Shown here: positions 1 to 9,128 of the stretch, one piece after another
Numbering within the stretch: the stretch's first letter is position 1
How the letters are laid out: each line of letters starts with the position of its first letter
DNA from: Bacillota bacterium
Lineage (GTDB): Bacteria > Bacillota > Clostridia > Christensenellales > Aristaeellaceae
Assembly: GCA_963169565.1 (NCBI GenBank)
Contig: CAUJDI010000056.1
Coordinates: 1 to 64,000 of the forward strand
DNA: 64,000 nucleotides
Reading direction: 5' to 3'
The notes under the pieces: generated by a model
What the model was told of the DNA's origin: nothing
The model's input: only the letters and a program-made list of their open reading frames with translations
Databases searched by the model: none
Made by a program: the position numbers and the translations under genes

Positions 1-350
1 TCGGCAGCGCTGAAAGCAAGTATCAGACGGATGCGCAGAACGGGGGACCGGCCGGTGAACTGCTCACACTCAGCGTCCGGGCAAAACCGCCGGAGGGCGG
101 GGAGAGCCGTCTTTACACCTACCCGCTGGCGGCGGACAGCCTCGGGGACATGGGCGGGAACCTGCGCTTCGCAGCCGCCGTTGCGGAGGCCGGGATGCTG
201 CTGCGGGACAGCGAATGGAAGGGGAGCGCGACCTACGCGTCCGCGCTGGAGCTGCTCAGGGCCGCGGACAGCGTGACCGGCGACCCCTACAAGGAGGAAT
301 TCCTCTACCTGCTGACCCTGCTTGAAAGGTCATCCGGCCTGGACAAGTGA
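1..350 (+). CDS. C-terminal fragment of a von Willebrand factor A / DUF3520-type protein (truncated by window start)
   Basis: Open frame from the window edge to the stop at 350; C-terminal sequence LYTYPLAADSLGDMGGNLRFAAAVAEAGMLLRDSEWKGSATYASALELLR resembles the C-terminus of YfbK-like vWA proteins. Confidence 0.65.
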   Translation, partial: GSAESKYQTDAQNGGPAGELLTLSVRAKPPEGGESRLYTYPLAADSLGDMGGNLRFAAAVAEAGMLLRDSEWKGSATYASALELLRAADSVTGDPYKEEFLYLLTLLERSSGLDK

Positions 351-497
351 AGCGCCGGCCCCGGCCGCCGCATGCCTGCGGGCTGAACACGACCCGGCCC
401 GCAGGCATGCGGAAACGGAACAGGGAAAGCCCCCGCTTCGCGATTTCAGACCTTGCAAACCTCACAGGGGCATGGTAATATAACTTCTGCCCCGCGC

Positions 498-574
498 GGG
501 ATTATAGCTCAGCTGGCTAGAGCGCCACGTTGACATCGTGGAGGTCGTTGGTTCGAGCCCAATTAATCCCACCA
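498..574 (+). tRNA. tRNA-Val (anticodon GAC), CCA encoded
   Basis: Acceptor GGGATTA/TAATCCC, D-arm GCTCAGCTGGCTAGAGC, anticodon stem CCACG-TTGACAT-CGTGG, T-arm GGTTCGAGCCC, terminal ACCA. Confidence 0.93.
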
Positions 575-576
575 GG
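530..576 (+). repeat. Putative attL: 47-bp direct repeat overlapping the 3' part of tRNA-Val
   Basis: TTGACATCGTGGAGGTCGTTGGTTCGAGCCCAATTAATCCCACCAGG, identical to 32848..32894. Confidence 0.92.
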
Positions 577-580
577 CAAA

Positions 581-620
581 AAGTCTTGAGAACTCTTAGT
601 TTTCTAGACTTCTTTTTTTC
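581..620 (+). terminator. Intrinsic terminator just inside the element, downstream of tRNA-Val
   Basis: AAGTCT ... AGACTT stem (581-586/606-611) followed by CTTTTTTTC. Confidence 0.6.
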
Positions 621-944
621 ATATTCGTGCTCAATTTAGCTCTACTACCCCCACAACCACCCCCACCAGCTTTTAGGTCTCTTCCGTCCGTTTTATCATC
701 ATCGAATAAAGTATTCAAACCAAGGATATTTTGTTCATCACATACCCTTGCCACTTAAAACTCTTAGAACACTTAAAACAATCTTCCGTTTATGATGATT
801 GTAGGATAGGCAGGATCGAAAACCGAAAACTCTTTCGCTGCTGGTTCTGGCAAATCCTTAGATTTATTGCCCATATTCATCATCCTCGCAATGATAGTTC
901 ATTTCAGTTTTTGTTCCAGCGCAGAAAAGCATTGTTCCATTTTT

Positions 945-1877
945 TCAGGTTTGAGTCCGTTTGCTCTTTGCAGCGATTATATAGATGGTTCTGATTTGCT
1001 GCCGCAACTGCTCATAACAGGCTTCCTCTTTGCCTTCCTCCCGGCAGATCACTTCCGCGGAACAAATATCAATGTGATCAAAAAGCCGACGCTGTTGACC
1101 GGAGACGAGAAAGGCTGCGATGTCCTGAGTGGTAAGATCCCCCTGAGGAATGTCAAACAAGGGATGCCGATCCCCAAAAAGGGGATGATCGCTGTATTTT
1201 GAGACACTGTTTGCCAGATGAAGGTGATTCACCCTGGTATGAAGCGTCTGCATCGCCTGGTTGATATCCAGCCCCATCTGGGCGACATGGCTCGTATCAA
1301 AGGTAATCCCGAAAAGTTTGCTGTCGATCAGGGAAGCGATCTCCATCACCATGTCAGGAGTCCCGACAGACAGGAAAGGCTCGCCGAAGGGATTGAAGAA
1401 CTCCAGCGTGATCTGGGGACAGGCATGCTTGTAGAGCTGATCACCGAAAGCGATCAATTCACGGATGGATCTCACAGTGCTCTGTACAACCGTCTGCCTG
1501 CCCTGCTTCAGGCCTTCTCCGCCGGAGAGGATGAGCATCTTTTTCGCTCCAAGCCGATATGCCTGCTGCAGCAATTTCTTACATGCTGAAACGGCTTCTT
1601 TCCTTGCCGGTTCATTCGGGGACGCGATATCCAGCCTCTCCCTCTTGAGCATGAACCCTGCCAGGAACACCACGGCCAAGTGATGCTCCCTGCAGAATCG
1701 GGCGACTTGATCCAGGTGTCCGTCCGGCCCTTCGTGATAAAACTCCACGGCTGAGAATAATCCATCCGATGCGATCATGTTCAGCGAGTCTTTCAACGCA
1801 TGGTGATCGCTGACAGCCAACGGGAAAACTGCGTTCAGGCACAATCCCAGCGAGAATGGAAATCCTTCCCTGTTCAA
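945..1877 (-). CDS. Sugar phosphate isomerase/epimerase (xylose isomerase-like TIM barrel)
   Basis: 310 aa; ITLEFFNPFGEP, FDTSHVAQMG, VNHLHLAN metal-site-type motifs. Confidence 0.8.
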   Translation of the reverse strand: MNREGFPFSLGLCLNAVFPLAVSDHHALKDSLNMIASDGLFSAVEFYHEGPDGHLDQVARFCREHHLAVVFLAGFMLKRERLDIASPNEPARKEAVSACKKLLQQAYRLGAKKMLILSGGEGLKQGRQTVVQSTVRSIRELIAFGDQLYKHACPQITLEFFNPFGEPFLSVGTPDMVMEIASLIDSKLFGITFDTSHVAQMGLDINQAMQTLHTRVNHLHLANSVSKYSDHPLFGDRHPLFDIPQGDLTTQDIAAFLVSGQQRRLFDHIDICSAEVICREEGKEEACYEQLRQQIRTIYIIAAKSKRTQT

Positions 1878-2872
1878 AGCGATACCGCCTGTCTCTCTTT
1901 GTTGGACCGTAGAATGGCCAGGGAAACCTCAAGCGTTTCACGGCCTGCCCTTGCGTCGCAATGCGGCTGCCTGTCCTCCAGGATACAGGAGATGAAATAA
2001 TCATTTTCGGCCTGATACGCCGTGCCGTCCAGAAAGATGTCATTAAGTTCCGTTTGCCACTGTGTTCCATCGGAGAACGCCGCTTTTGCCATGGAAAAAT
2101 CCCAGATGGCATCGCCGTAGAGCGACAGCGTCCCCTTTGTGCCGATGAGCGTCTTGCAATTGTACGGCAGGGCGGAACTCCAGCTGGCGGCAATGGTGGC
2201 AAAGCAGCCGCTCCTGAGAGAAAGGCTTGCGGAAATGTTGTTGTCATAGGCCGGCAGCGAGGGGACCGTTCCTGACACCGCGGCACCAACGTGGGATACC
2301 TTTCCGAGGAGTGATGTAATAAAGTCGATATCGTGCGAGAGGGACTCGATGCTCATGCCGCACATCAGATCCGGATCCGTCCGCCAGCTTGCCCCCAGGT
2401 TCCCGTCATAGCCCGGCCCTGGACCGATCCGTACGCAGATGAACTGCACCGGCTCTCCAAGCTTCCCGCTTTCAAGCGTTTCCTTCATGAGCCGGTATCC
2501 ATGGCGGAAGCGCTGGGTGAACGCCACCATGAACTTGACGCCGGTCTCCGACGCCAGCCTTTCCATGAGCAGCGCGTCGGCCATCGTCATCGCCGAAGGT
2601 TTTTCGGCAAACACGTGCTTGCCGTTTCTCATGGCCAGCGAGGCATATTCCACCCGTTTGGACGGCGGAGTGAGAAGGTGGATCATGTCCACTTCCCGGA
2701 TGGCCGCCTCCAGGTCGGTCACGACAGGGACGTTGAACTCCTCTGCCAGTTTTTCCGCGTTGCCCGCTGAGATGTCATAGATACCGTACAACGAAATGTC
2801 TTTGATCCTGGACAGTGCGGCGCAGTGATGGCGGCTGATTCCGCCAGCGCCGATCATCAGTGTTTTCAGCAA
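1874..2872 (-). CDS. Gfo/Idh/MocA family oxidoreductase
   Basis: 332 aa; N-terminal GAGGISRHH Rossmann motif, VFAEKPSAMT (EKP motif). Confidence 0.92.
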   Translation of the reverse strand: MLKTLMIGAGGISRHHCAALSRIKDISLYGIYDISAGNAEKLAEEFNVPVVTDLEAAIREVDMIHLLTPPSKRVEYASLAMRNGKHVFAEKPSAMTMADALLMERLASETGVKFMVAFTQRFRHGYRLMKETLESGKLGEPVQFICVRIGPGPGYDGNLGASWRTDPDLMCGMSIESLSHDIDFITSLLGKVSHVGAAVSGTVPSLPAYDNNISASLSLRSGCFATIAASWSSALPYNCKTLIGTKGTLSLYGDAIWDFSMAKAAFSDGTQWQTELNDIFLDGTAYQAENDYFISCILEDRQPHCDARAGRETLEVSLAILRSNKERQAVSL

Positions 2873-2881
2873 AGGATTCCC

Positions 2882-3682
2882 TCACCTTTCATATTTGGAA
2901 AAAAGCGAAACGGGTTTTTGGCGGTCAGACAGCGAAAACGGGGAGACGTCGCTGTTCTCACCGGATTCAGGCGACAATTCCACGGACATATATCCGTCAA
3001 ATCCGTTCACAAGCAGCGTCTGTATGACCGCCGCATGGTCCGTGGTGCCCTCGCCGAAGCGGCAGAACGTTTTCTGGCCGAAGACCCGGTTCTCTTTCAG
3101 ATGAATGTGCTTTGTTTGGCGGGCAAAGCGTTCGGCGAACGCGCGGGGATCGACGCCCTCCGCGTCAAAATGCCCGGTGTCGATGCAGATGCCGACATGC
3201 CGGGAATCCACCTGCCGGAAGATCGCCTCATAATCCTGTTCGTTGGCCAAAACACTGCGGCAATGGTTTTCCAGCAGCAGGATCACGCCGTGCTCCTCCA
3301 AATCGGGGATGAGCAGTCTGAGCTCGCTGATGACGGCTTCAAGCCCGCCGCTGGTACCGCGTTGAAAACCGGACGCCACCACCCGCGAACAGCCAAGTTC
3401 CCTTGCCGCCTGAATGGCCCTGAGCTTATGGCAGTAGTTCATGCAAAGGGCATCCCGGTCGACGCCGCCGAAGGAGCCCACATGCAGCGCGATCGGTACA
3501 AGGCCGTGCTTCAGGCACCGAGCCTTGATGTCCGCTATTCCCGCGGGTGACAAAGTATGCGCATACCAGCAGTTGAACTCAATGAAGCGGTATCCCGCTT
3601 CCTTTGCCTGGGAAAAGGTATTGAAAAAATCATTGTCGCCGAATCCGTCAAAGCTCAGCGAGGAAGCCGCCAATTTCAACAT
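2882..3682 (-). CDS. Sugar phosphate isomerase/epimerase (xylose isomerase-like TIM barrel)
   Basis: LLLENHC, CIDTGHFDAEG, HIHLKEN, MSVELSPES; start chosen at MLKLAAS. Confidence 0.87.
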   Translation of the reverse strand: MLKLAASSLSFDGFGDNDFFNTFSQAKEAGYRFIEFNCWYAHTLSPAGIADIKARCLKHGLVPIALHVGSFGGVDRDALCMNYCHKLRAIQAARELGCSRVVASGFQRGTSGGLEAVISELRLLIPDLEEHGVILLLENHCRSVLANEQDYEAIFRQVDSRHVGICIDTGHFDAEGVDPRAFAERFARQTKHIHLKENRVFGQKTFCRFGEGTTDHAAVIQTLLVNGFDGYMSVELSPESGENSDVSPFSLSDRQKPVSLFSKYER

Positions 3683-3692
3683 ACGTTCGCCT

Positions 3693-4535
3693 CTATCCTT
3701 TGATTCCGGATGTTGCGACACCTTCGATCAGAAGCCGCTGAAAGGTCACAAAGAGCACGAGGATCGGAACGATGGACAGGGTGGACATCGCGAACATCGC
3801 TCCGTATTGGCTGAGGGCCTGCCGGTCGATGAACATCCGCAGGCCCAGCGTGGCCGTATAGGAGGTCGGCGTCCTGAGGTAGATGATCTGCGTAAAAAAG
3901 TCATTCCACGTCCACATAAAGGTGAAGATCGTCGTTGTGATCAGCGCCGGGGCCGCCAGGGGAAGCAGGATGCGGTAGAAAACCGAGTAGTGGTTGCAGC
4001 CGTCAACGATCGCCGCCTCATCCAGGTCCCTGGGAATACCTCTGTAGAACTGGACGATCAGGAAGATAAAAAATGCGTCCGTGGCCAGGAACTTCGGGAT
4101 CACGATCGGCAGGATCGTGTCCACCCATCCCATTTTATGAAAGTACGCGAACTGCGGAACGATCGTCGCATGGACCGGGAGCATCATCGTCATCAGCATC
4201 AGCGAGAAGAAGAGCTTCCTGCCTCGGTACTCCAGGCGCGCGAAAGAATAGGCCACAAGCGAGCAGGAGAGGATATTGCCGATCACCGCCAATACGGAGA
4301 TCAGTATCGAGTTGTAGAAATATGTCGTGAAGGTAACCCTGCCTGAGGAGAGCCAGCCGATGGCATAGTTCTCCAGGGTGAGCTGTCTGGGGATCAGTGA
4401 TAGATCCTTGAAGATCAAGTCCTCCGGCTTGAAGGAGCTGACGACCATCCATACCAGCGGATAGATCAGCACAAGGGCAATGACCGAAACAAGCGCTGTG
4501 CGGATGATCCTGACGGTTTTCGAATCCCGTATCAT
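3693..4535 (-). CDS. Carbohydrate ABC transporter permease (MalG type, CUT1)
   Basis: Multiple TM segments and EAAIVDGCNHYSVFYRILLPLAAPAL (EAA loop). Confidence 0.92.
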   Translation of the reverse strand: MIRDSKTVRIIRTALVSVIALVLIYPLVWMVVSSFKPEDLIFKDLSLIPRQLTLENYAIGWLSSGRVTFTTYFYNSILISVLAVIGNILSCSLVAYSFARLEYRGRKLFFSLMLMTMMLPVHATIVPQFAYFHKMGWVDTILPIVIPKFLATDAFFIFLIVQFYRGIPRDLDEAAIVDGCNHYSVFYRILLPLAAPALITTTIFTFMWTWNDFFTQIIYLRTPTSYTATLGLRMFIDRQALSQYGAMFAMSTLSIVPILVLFVTFQRLLIEGVATSGIKG

Positions 4536-4549
4536 GATGCCGGCCTCCC

Positions 4550-5434
4550 TTAGTGGTATTGCACGTGCTTGCTGAAGGCCTTGAAGGAGAGAAGAGTGAT
4601 GAGGGCGATGATCAGCAGAAGGATCCAGGAGAGCGCGGACGCGTACCCCATGCGCATCTTGCTGAACCCTTCGTTGTAGATGTGCAAGGTATAAAACAGC
4701 AGGCTGTCCAGTACGCCGCCGTTTCCGCCGCTGATGATGTAGGCTTCCGTAAACACCTTGAAGGCGCTGACGATCTGCATGATGACGTTGAACAGGATGA
4801 TCGGGGTCATCATCGGCAGGATGATCCTGGTTGTCTGCTTCATTCTGGTTGCGCCGTCGATCGCCCCTGCTTCCAGCAACTCATTGGGGATCTGCTTAAT
4901 GCCTGCCAGGAAAATGATCATCGGGGATCCGAACTGCCAGACCCTCAGGATGATGAGCGACCAAACCGCGAAACGGGGATCGGCGATCCAGCTGATATTG
5001 GAGATGGAGGTCAGGCCCAGCGCCCTGAACAGCATATTCAGAATGCCGTCCATTCCGAAAACCTGTCTCCATAAAATGGCGATCGCGACGCTGCCGCCCA
5101 GCAGCGAAGGAATATAATAGATTGCGCGGAATGCCGAGAGGAAGGGGATCCCCTTGTTGAGCGCGAAAGCGAGAATCAAGGAAAACAGCAGCTGGAGTGG
5201 CACGGATACGAAAACGTAGACGAACGTTACCCTTACCGCGTTGAGGAAATGGAAATCACGAGTAAACATTTTGACATAGTTTGAAAACCCGATAAAGCTT
5301 GGATCTGATAGCAGATTGAAATTTGTCAGGGAGTAATAGAACGAGTAAGCAAGCGGGATCAATGTGAGCAGCAGAAAACCCAGCAACCACGGTATTAGGA
5401 ATACATATCCCGCCATTTTATCCATCTTTTTCAT
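4550..5434 (-). CDS. Sugar ABC transporter permease (MalF type, CUT1)
   Basis: Multiple TM segments; EAGAIDGATRMKQTTRIILPMMTPII EAA loop. Confidence 0.92.
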   Translation of the reverse strand: MKKMDKMAGYVFLIPWLLGFLLLTLIPLAYSFYYSLTNFNLLSDPSFIGFSNYVKMFTRDFHFLNAVRVTFVYVFVSVPLQLLFSLILAFALNKGIPFLSAFRAIYYIPSLLGGSVAIAILWRQVFGMDGILNMLFRALGLTSISNISWIADPRFAVWSLIILRVWQFGSPMIIFLAGIKQIPNELLEAGAIDGATRMKQTTRIILPMMTPIILFNVIMQIVSAFKVFTEAYIISGGNGGVLDSLLFYTLHIYNEGFSKMRMGYASALSWILLLIIALITLLSFKAFSKHVQYH

Positions 5435-5465
5435 GGCTGCCTCCCGGGAGAGTTCAATATCCTTC

Positions 5466-5496
5466 GGGGCAGGCCGGGGTAAACCCGGCCTGCCCC
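5466..5496 (-). promoter_or_regulatory. Strong hairpin in the SBP-permease intergenic gap
   Basis: GGGGCAGGCCGGG-GTAAA-CCCGGCCTGCCCC, 13-bp perfect stem. Confidence 0.65.
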
Positions 5497-5524
5497 GGTT
5501 GGCAATTCAGGCTTTATCGCCAGG

Positions 5525-6832
5525 TTACTGTGCGTTTTCCGCGATGACGTCGTTGGCGATGTCAATGACGGACTGGGCGGCCTGCTCAGGTGTCATAACG
5601 CCTTCAGCAACCATGTGCGATGCGGACTCGATTTCGCTCTGCACGGCCCATACGCCGGGAGCCTTCGGAATGAAGGGAAGCGTGGTCGCGCCGACACGGC
5701 CGAGGTATTCCGCGGCTTTGACGTCCGAGGGATCTGCGTTCTTGTTCAGTTCAGCCTGGATGGTCTGGTTTCCGATGACGCCAAGCTCCATCTTGAAGAT
5801 CTTCTGGGCTTCCATGTTGTTGACGAAGAAATTGATGTAGCGCGCGGCGAGGTCAGGGTTCTTGGCAGTCTTGGAAATCCCGAACGAGGAGGTAATCAGC
5901 AGGTCGCCGAACTCGTTCTGCCCGCCGGGATGCGTGGGCACGCGGCGGAGCACGATGTCATCTTCGATGCCGTTCTGGAACATTTTATACTGGTTTGCGT
6001 TGGCGAAGAAGAACGCGACTTTGCCCATGGCCAGCGCGCCTTCCTGCCATGCGCGGGCCGCCCATTCCTGTGTCCAGGCGGCGTTGGCGATCGCGCCGGA
6101 CTTGCGCAGGCGGTTCGCGAGGTCATACCAGCCGCTCAGGGTTTCCAGGGTGGGCGCGAACTTGCCTTCCGCGTCGACCCATTCCGTTCCGATGGGGCTG
6201 TTCTGGCGGATCCAGACCCACGCCAGATCGTTGTTGTTGTAGAAGTCCAGTGCGGCGTAAGTGTCTTCGGGGAGCTTTGCCTGGAGTTCGTTCAGGAAGG
6301 CTTCGAACTCAGCCCAGGAGATGTTCTCATCCTCTCCCCAGAGCGTCATGCCGTACTTCTCGACCATGGTCTTGTTGATGATCATGCTCTGGGCGGTGAT
6401 GCCAAGGGAGATCATGTAGAGCTGGTCTTCATACTTGCCGGTCGCGGCGTAGCTCTGGTTCCATTCGCTCAGATCGATCACGCCGTCCTTGACGTACCCG
6501 TCCAGCGGCAGCAGAACGCCCTTGGAGCAGTATTCGCCGATCTGGTTGGACTGGAACTGCACGACGTCCGGGGCGCTTCCGCTGGCGTATGCTGTCGCCA
6601 TGGAGACCCAGTAATCAGCCCAGCCGGGGCTTTCGGTGACGATCTCCACGTTCGGGTTCTCGGCCATGAACAGGTCATTGATGGCGAAATACAGCTTGTC
6701 GCGGTTTGTATTTCCCCACCAGGCAACGCGCAGGACTTCTTTTCCGGAAGCCTGTGCGACCGTGCTCAGCGGCAGCACGAGCAGTACGGTGAACACCAGG
6801 AACAGAGAGACGATTCGTTTCAGGTTTTTCAT
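5525..6832 (-). CDS. Extracellular sugar-binding protein (ABC transporter, SBP family 1)
   Basis: Signal peptide MKNLKRIVSLFLVFTVLLVLPLSTVAQA; SBP1-type sequence. Confidence 0.9.
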   Translation of the reverse strand: MKNLKRIVSLFLVFTVLLVLPLSTVAQASGKEVLRVAWWGNTNRDKLYFAINDLFMAENPNVEIVTESPGWADYWVSMATAYASGSAPDVVQFQSNQIGEYCSKGVLLPLDGYVKDGVIDLSEWNQSYAATGKYEDQLYMISLGITAQSMIINKTMVEKYGMTLWGEDENISWAEFEAFLNELQAKLPEDTYAALDFYNNNDLAWVWIRQNSPIGTEWVDAEGKFAPTLETLSGWYDLANRLRKSGAIANAAWTQEWAARAWQEGALAMGKVAFFFANANQYKMFQNGIEDDIVLRRVPTHPGGQNEFGDLLITSSFGISKTAKNPDLAARYINFFVNNMEAQKIFKMELGVIGNQTIQAELNKNADPSDVKAAEYLGRVGATTLPFIPKAPGVWAVQSEIESASHMVAEGVMTPEQAAQSVIDIANDVIAENAQ

Positions 6833-6858
6833 TTTCGGTCCCCTTTCTTTGTTTTATT

Positions 6859-9102
6859 TTACTCTAAAGTAAAATCAAAGTAGTTCTGGGAGAGGATCGC
6901 ACCGTCATCCGCAACAATGGACATGTTGATCCTGTACCCCTTGCCGGCTTCTTCCTTTGGCGCTGGCCAGATGATGTGGTCGGCGATCTCCGCTGAATCC
7001 TCCAAAAGGGTCAAGACATAATCGTGCTCCCTGACGGTTCTTCCGGTGCTTTGCTCGATGATCTCCCAGCGGATGCGCGCCCTGTCGACCGTATGATAAT
7101 GGTCATTGATGATCCAGACCCGGGCGGTGAAGCTCTCTCCGGCCTTGAACACTTTCTTCCGGCCCAGCACATAGGGCGACATGCAGGGCTCCAGGGAGAT
7201 CAGCACCGGTGTGTACACCATCTGCATGGCGTCATATGCCTTGTAGGGGCGGCGATAATAGTCCAGCAGTCCGGATCCGATCATCGGGCAGGCGTCGCAC
7301 CAATAGTACAGGTACATCGTGCCTACGGGGTTGTACTTGCGCTGACGGAGAAACTCGATCTGTTCCTTGACCGAGATCGCCTCATACTCCTGGGTGTTAT
7401 TGATGAACTCCTCAATGGAACGGCCGAGCTCGACCTTTGCGAACTTGAAGGTGTTGGAATAGAACAGGCCCCAGTACTCCCAGAGGTCCCAGTCCGTGAT
7501 CGGCCACAGCTTGTCCTCGGGGATGAAGGTTTTCAGCGTTTCCAGGCAGGGCAGGGACTGCGAACCGAACTCCACGATGTTGGGCGGGATGATCTTGTCC
7601 TTCACGTTCGTATCGCCGTCGGAGCAGCAGCCTGTCATGATGTTCATGACGCCTTCGCGGTAATCGCCCAGATGCACCCAGCGTGTGGGATCGACTGACT
7701 TGAGGGTCTCCTTCAGGATCTGGCAGAGACGGAAGTAGTTGTTCGGCTTGTCCGGCAGGAAATAGATCTCCGGCTCCTTGTAGACCGACCACATGCCCAT
7801 GCAGGCGTGGCTGGTGAGCATGCAGCCCATGTCCCGAATCATATCGGACGCGCGCATGATCAGGTCGTCATCGTCACTGACGCAGTAATGCAGTGGAAAG
7901 ACCTGCCACATCAGAAGCCCGAGCTCGTCGCAGATGCGGTATACGCCATCCTTCTCCACGTGGCTGCCGATACGGATCGCATTGATGTTCATCCGGATCA
8001 TCTTGCTGAAATCCGCCTGCCACATCTCCTCGTTGGCCTCGCTCATCCAGAGGCTGGAAATATAGCGCATGCCCCGCAGGAAGATGCGTTTCCCGTTCAG
8101 GTACCACTTGCCGTACTTCTCGTCGTACTCAATATCCTTGATGCCAAAGCGCATCGTTACTTCGTCTTTTGCCATGCGAAGCCTCAGGGAATACAGGTGC
8201 GGGAAACCATGATCCCAGGTCCACCACAGCTTCGCGTCCTTCACGGTGACGACGAACTTGAATGTCGTATTGCCAGGCGGGAGTACAAGCTCCTTCCTGC
8301 GGCGATGAAGCTCGTCGCCTGCAAAATTGGCTGGCGAAATCAATGCTTCGATCGCGGTGGAAACGGTAACCCCGGTCGTATTGCTGACCGTGACATCCAG
8401 ACAGACCATCGCCTCGCCGGTCGGCTTGTCCTTTCCGTCGCCCTGCCAGTCTTTCCTGAGTACCGTCTTGGTGGTGATCTTGCAGTACGCGATGAAGATC
8501 TCGGGGCGGATGACCAGCGTCACTTCATCCCAGATCCCGGCCGAATTGCCGTCCTGCCTGAAGGACGTCATCGAACCCGGACGGTGCATCGCATCGATCA
8601 TGTGCCCCTTGATCTGCGTGATGGCCTTGGCCTGATGGCGCTGGTATTTCTCCGACAGGGGGGTATCCCTGTCCATGCCCGCGTTGATGTACTCGGTTTC
8701 GTCCCGGGGCGCGCCGTCCCTGACGACAAGCACGTTGTTTTCGCTCCGCAGAATGCCGGTGACGTCAAACTCGAAGGGATTGAAGATTCCCTCGTGTGAT
8801 CCCAGGAACACGTCGTTGAGCCAGACGTCGGCATAATAATCGACCGCGCCGAAGCGGAGGAACACCTGATCCTGCGGATTTCCTGAATGAAAATCGAAGG
8901 AGGTGCGAAACCAGACCGTTCCAAAATAATCCCCGATCTCGGTCAAGTACCAATTGTTCGGTACTTTGATCATTTTCCATGCGGTGACGTCCGCGTCGGA
9001 CGCCTGGAAGCCAAGTTCCTCGCCCTGCAGCGTTTCGTCGATCCTGTACAACCAAGACCCTGAGAGATCTATCTTCTGTCTGCCCTCATGAAGCATAATC
9101 AA
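6859..9102 (-). CDS. Glycoside hydrolase family 2-like protein (atypical KE acid/base motif)
   Basis: 747 aa; jelly-roll N-terminus (FDVTGILRSENNVLVVRDGA), TIM barrel NGKRIFLRGMRYIS, ACMGMWSVYKEPE, NIVEFGSQS. Confidence 0.83.
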   Translation of the reverse strand: MIMLHEGRQKIDLSGSWLYRIDETLQGEELGFQASDADVTAWKMIKVPNNWYLTEIGDYFGTVWFRTSFDFHSGNPQDQVFLRFGAVDYYADVWLNDVFLGSHEGIFNPFEFDVTGILRSENNVLVVRDGAPRDETEYINAGMDRDTPLSEKYQRHQAKAITQIKGHMIDAMHRPGSMTSFRQDGNSAGIWDEVTLVIRPEIFIAYCKITTKTVLRKDWQGDGKDKPTGEAMVCLDVTVSNTTGVTVSTAIEALISPANFAGDELHRRRKELVLPPGNTTFKFVVTVKDAKLWWTWDHGFPHLYSLRLRMAKDEVTMRFGIKDIEYDEKYGKWYLNGKRIFLRGMRYISSLWMSEANEEMWQADFSKMIRMNINAIRIGSHVEKDGVYRICDELGLLMWQVFPLHYCVSDDDDLIMRASDMIRDMGCMLTSHACMGMWSVYKEPEIYFLPDKPNNYFRLCQILKETLKSVDPTRWVHLGDYREGVMNIMTGCCSDGDTNVKDKIIPPNIVEFGSQSLPCLETLKTFIPEDKLWPITDWDLWEYWGLFYSNTFKFAKVELGRSIEEFINNTQEYEAISVKEQIEFLRQRKYNPVGTMYLYYWCDACPMIGSGLLDYYRRPYKAYDAMQMVYTPVLISLEPCMSPYVLGRKKVFKAGESFTARVWIINDHYHTVDRARIRWEIIEQSTGRTVREHDYVLTLLEDSAEIADHIIWPAPKEEAGKGYRINMSIVADDGAILSQNYFDFTLE

Positions 9103-9128
9103 TTGGGATACCTACTTTCTGCAAGCCG

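Noticed and set aside
731-1202. Small plus-strand ORFs near the left end of the element
   Set aside because: No RBS/domain support, overlap the 3' end of the TIM-barrel gene and an AT-rich non-coding end
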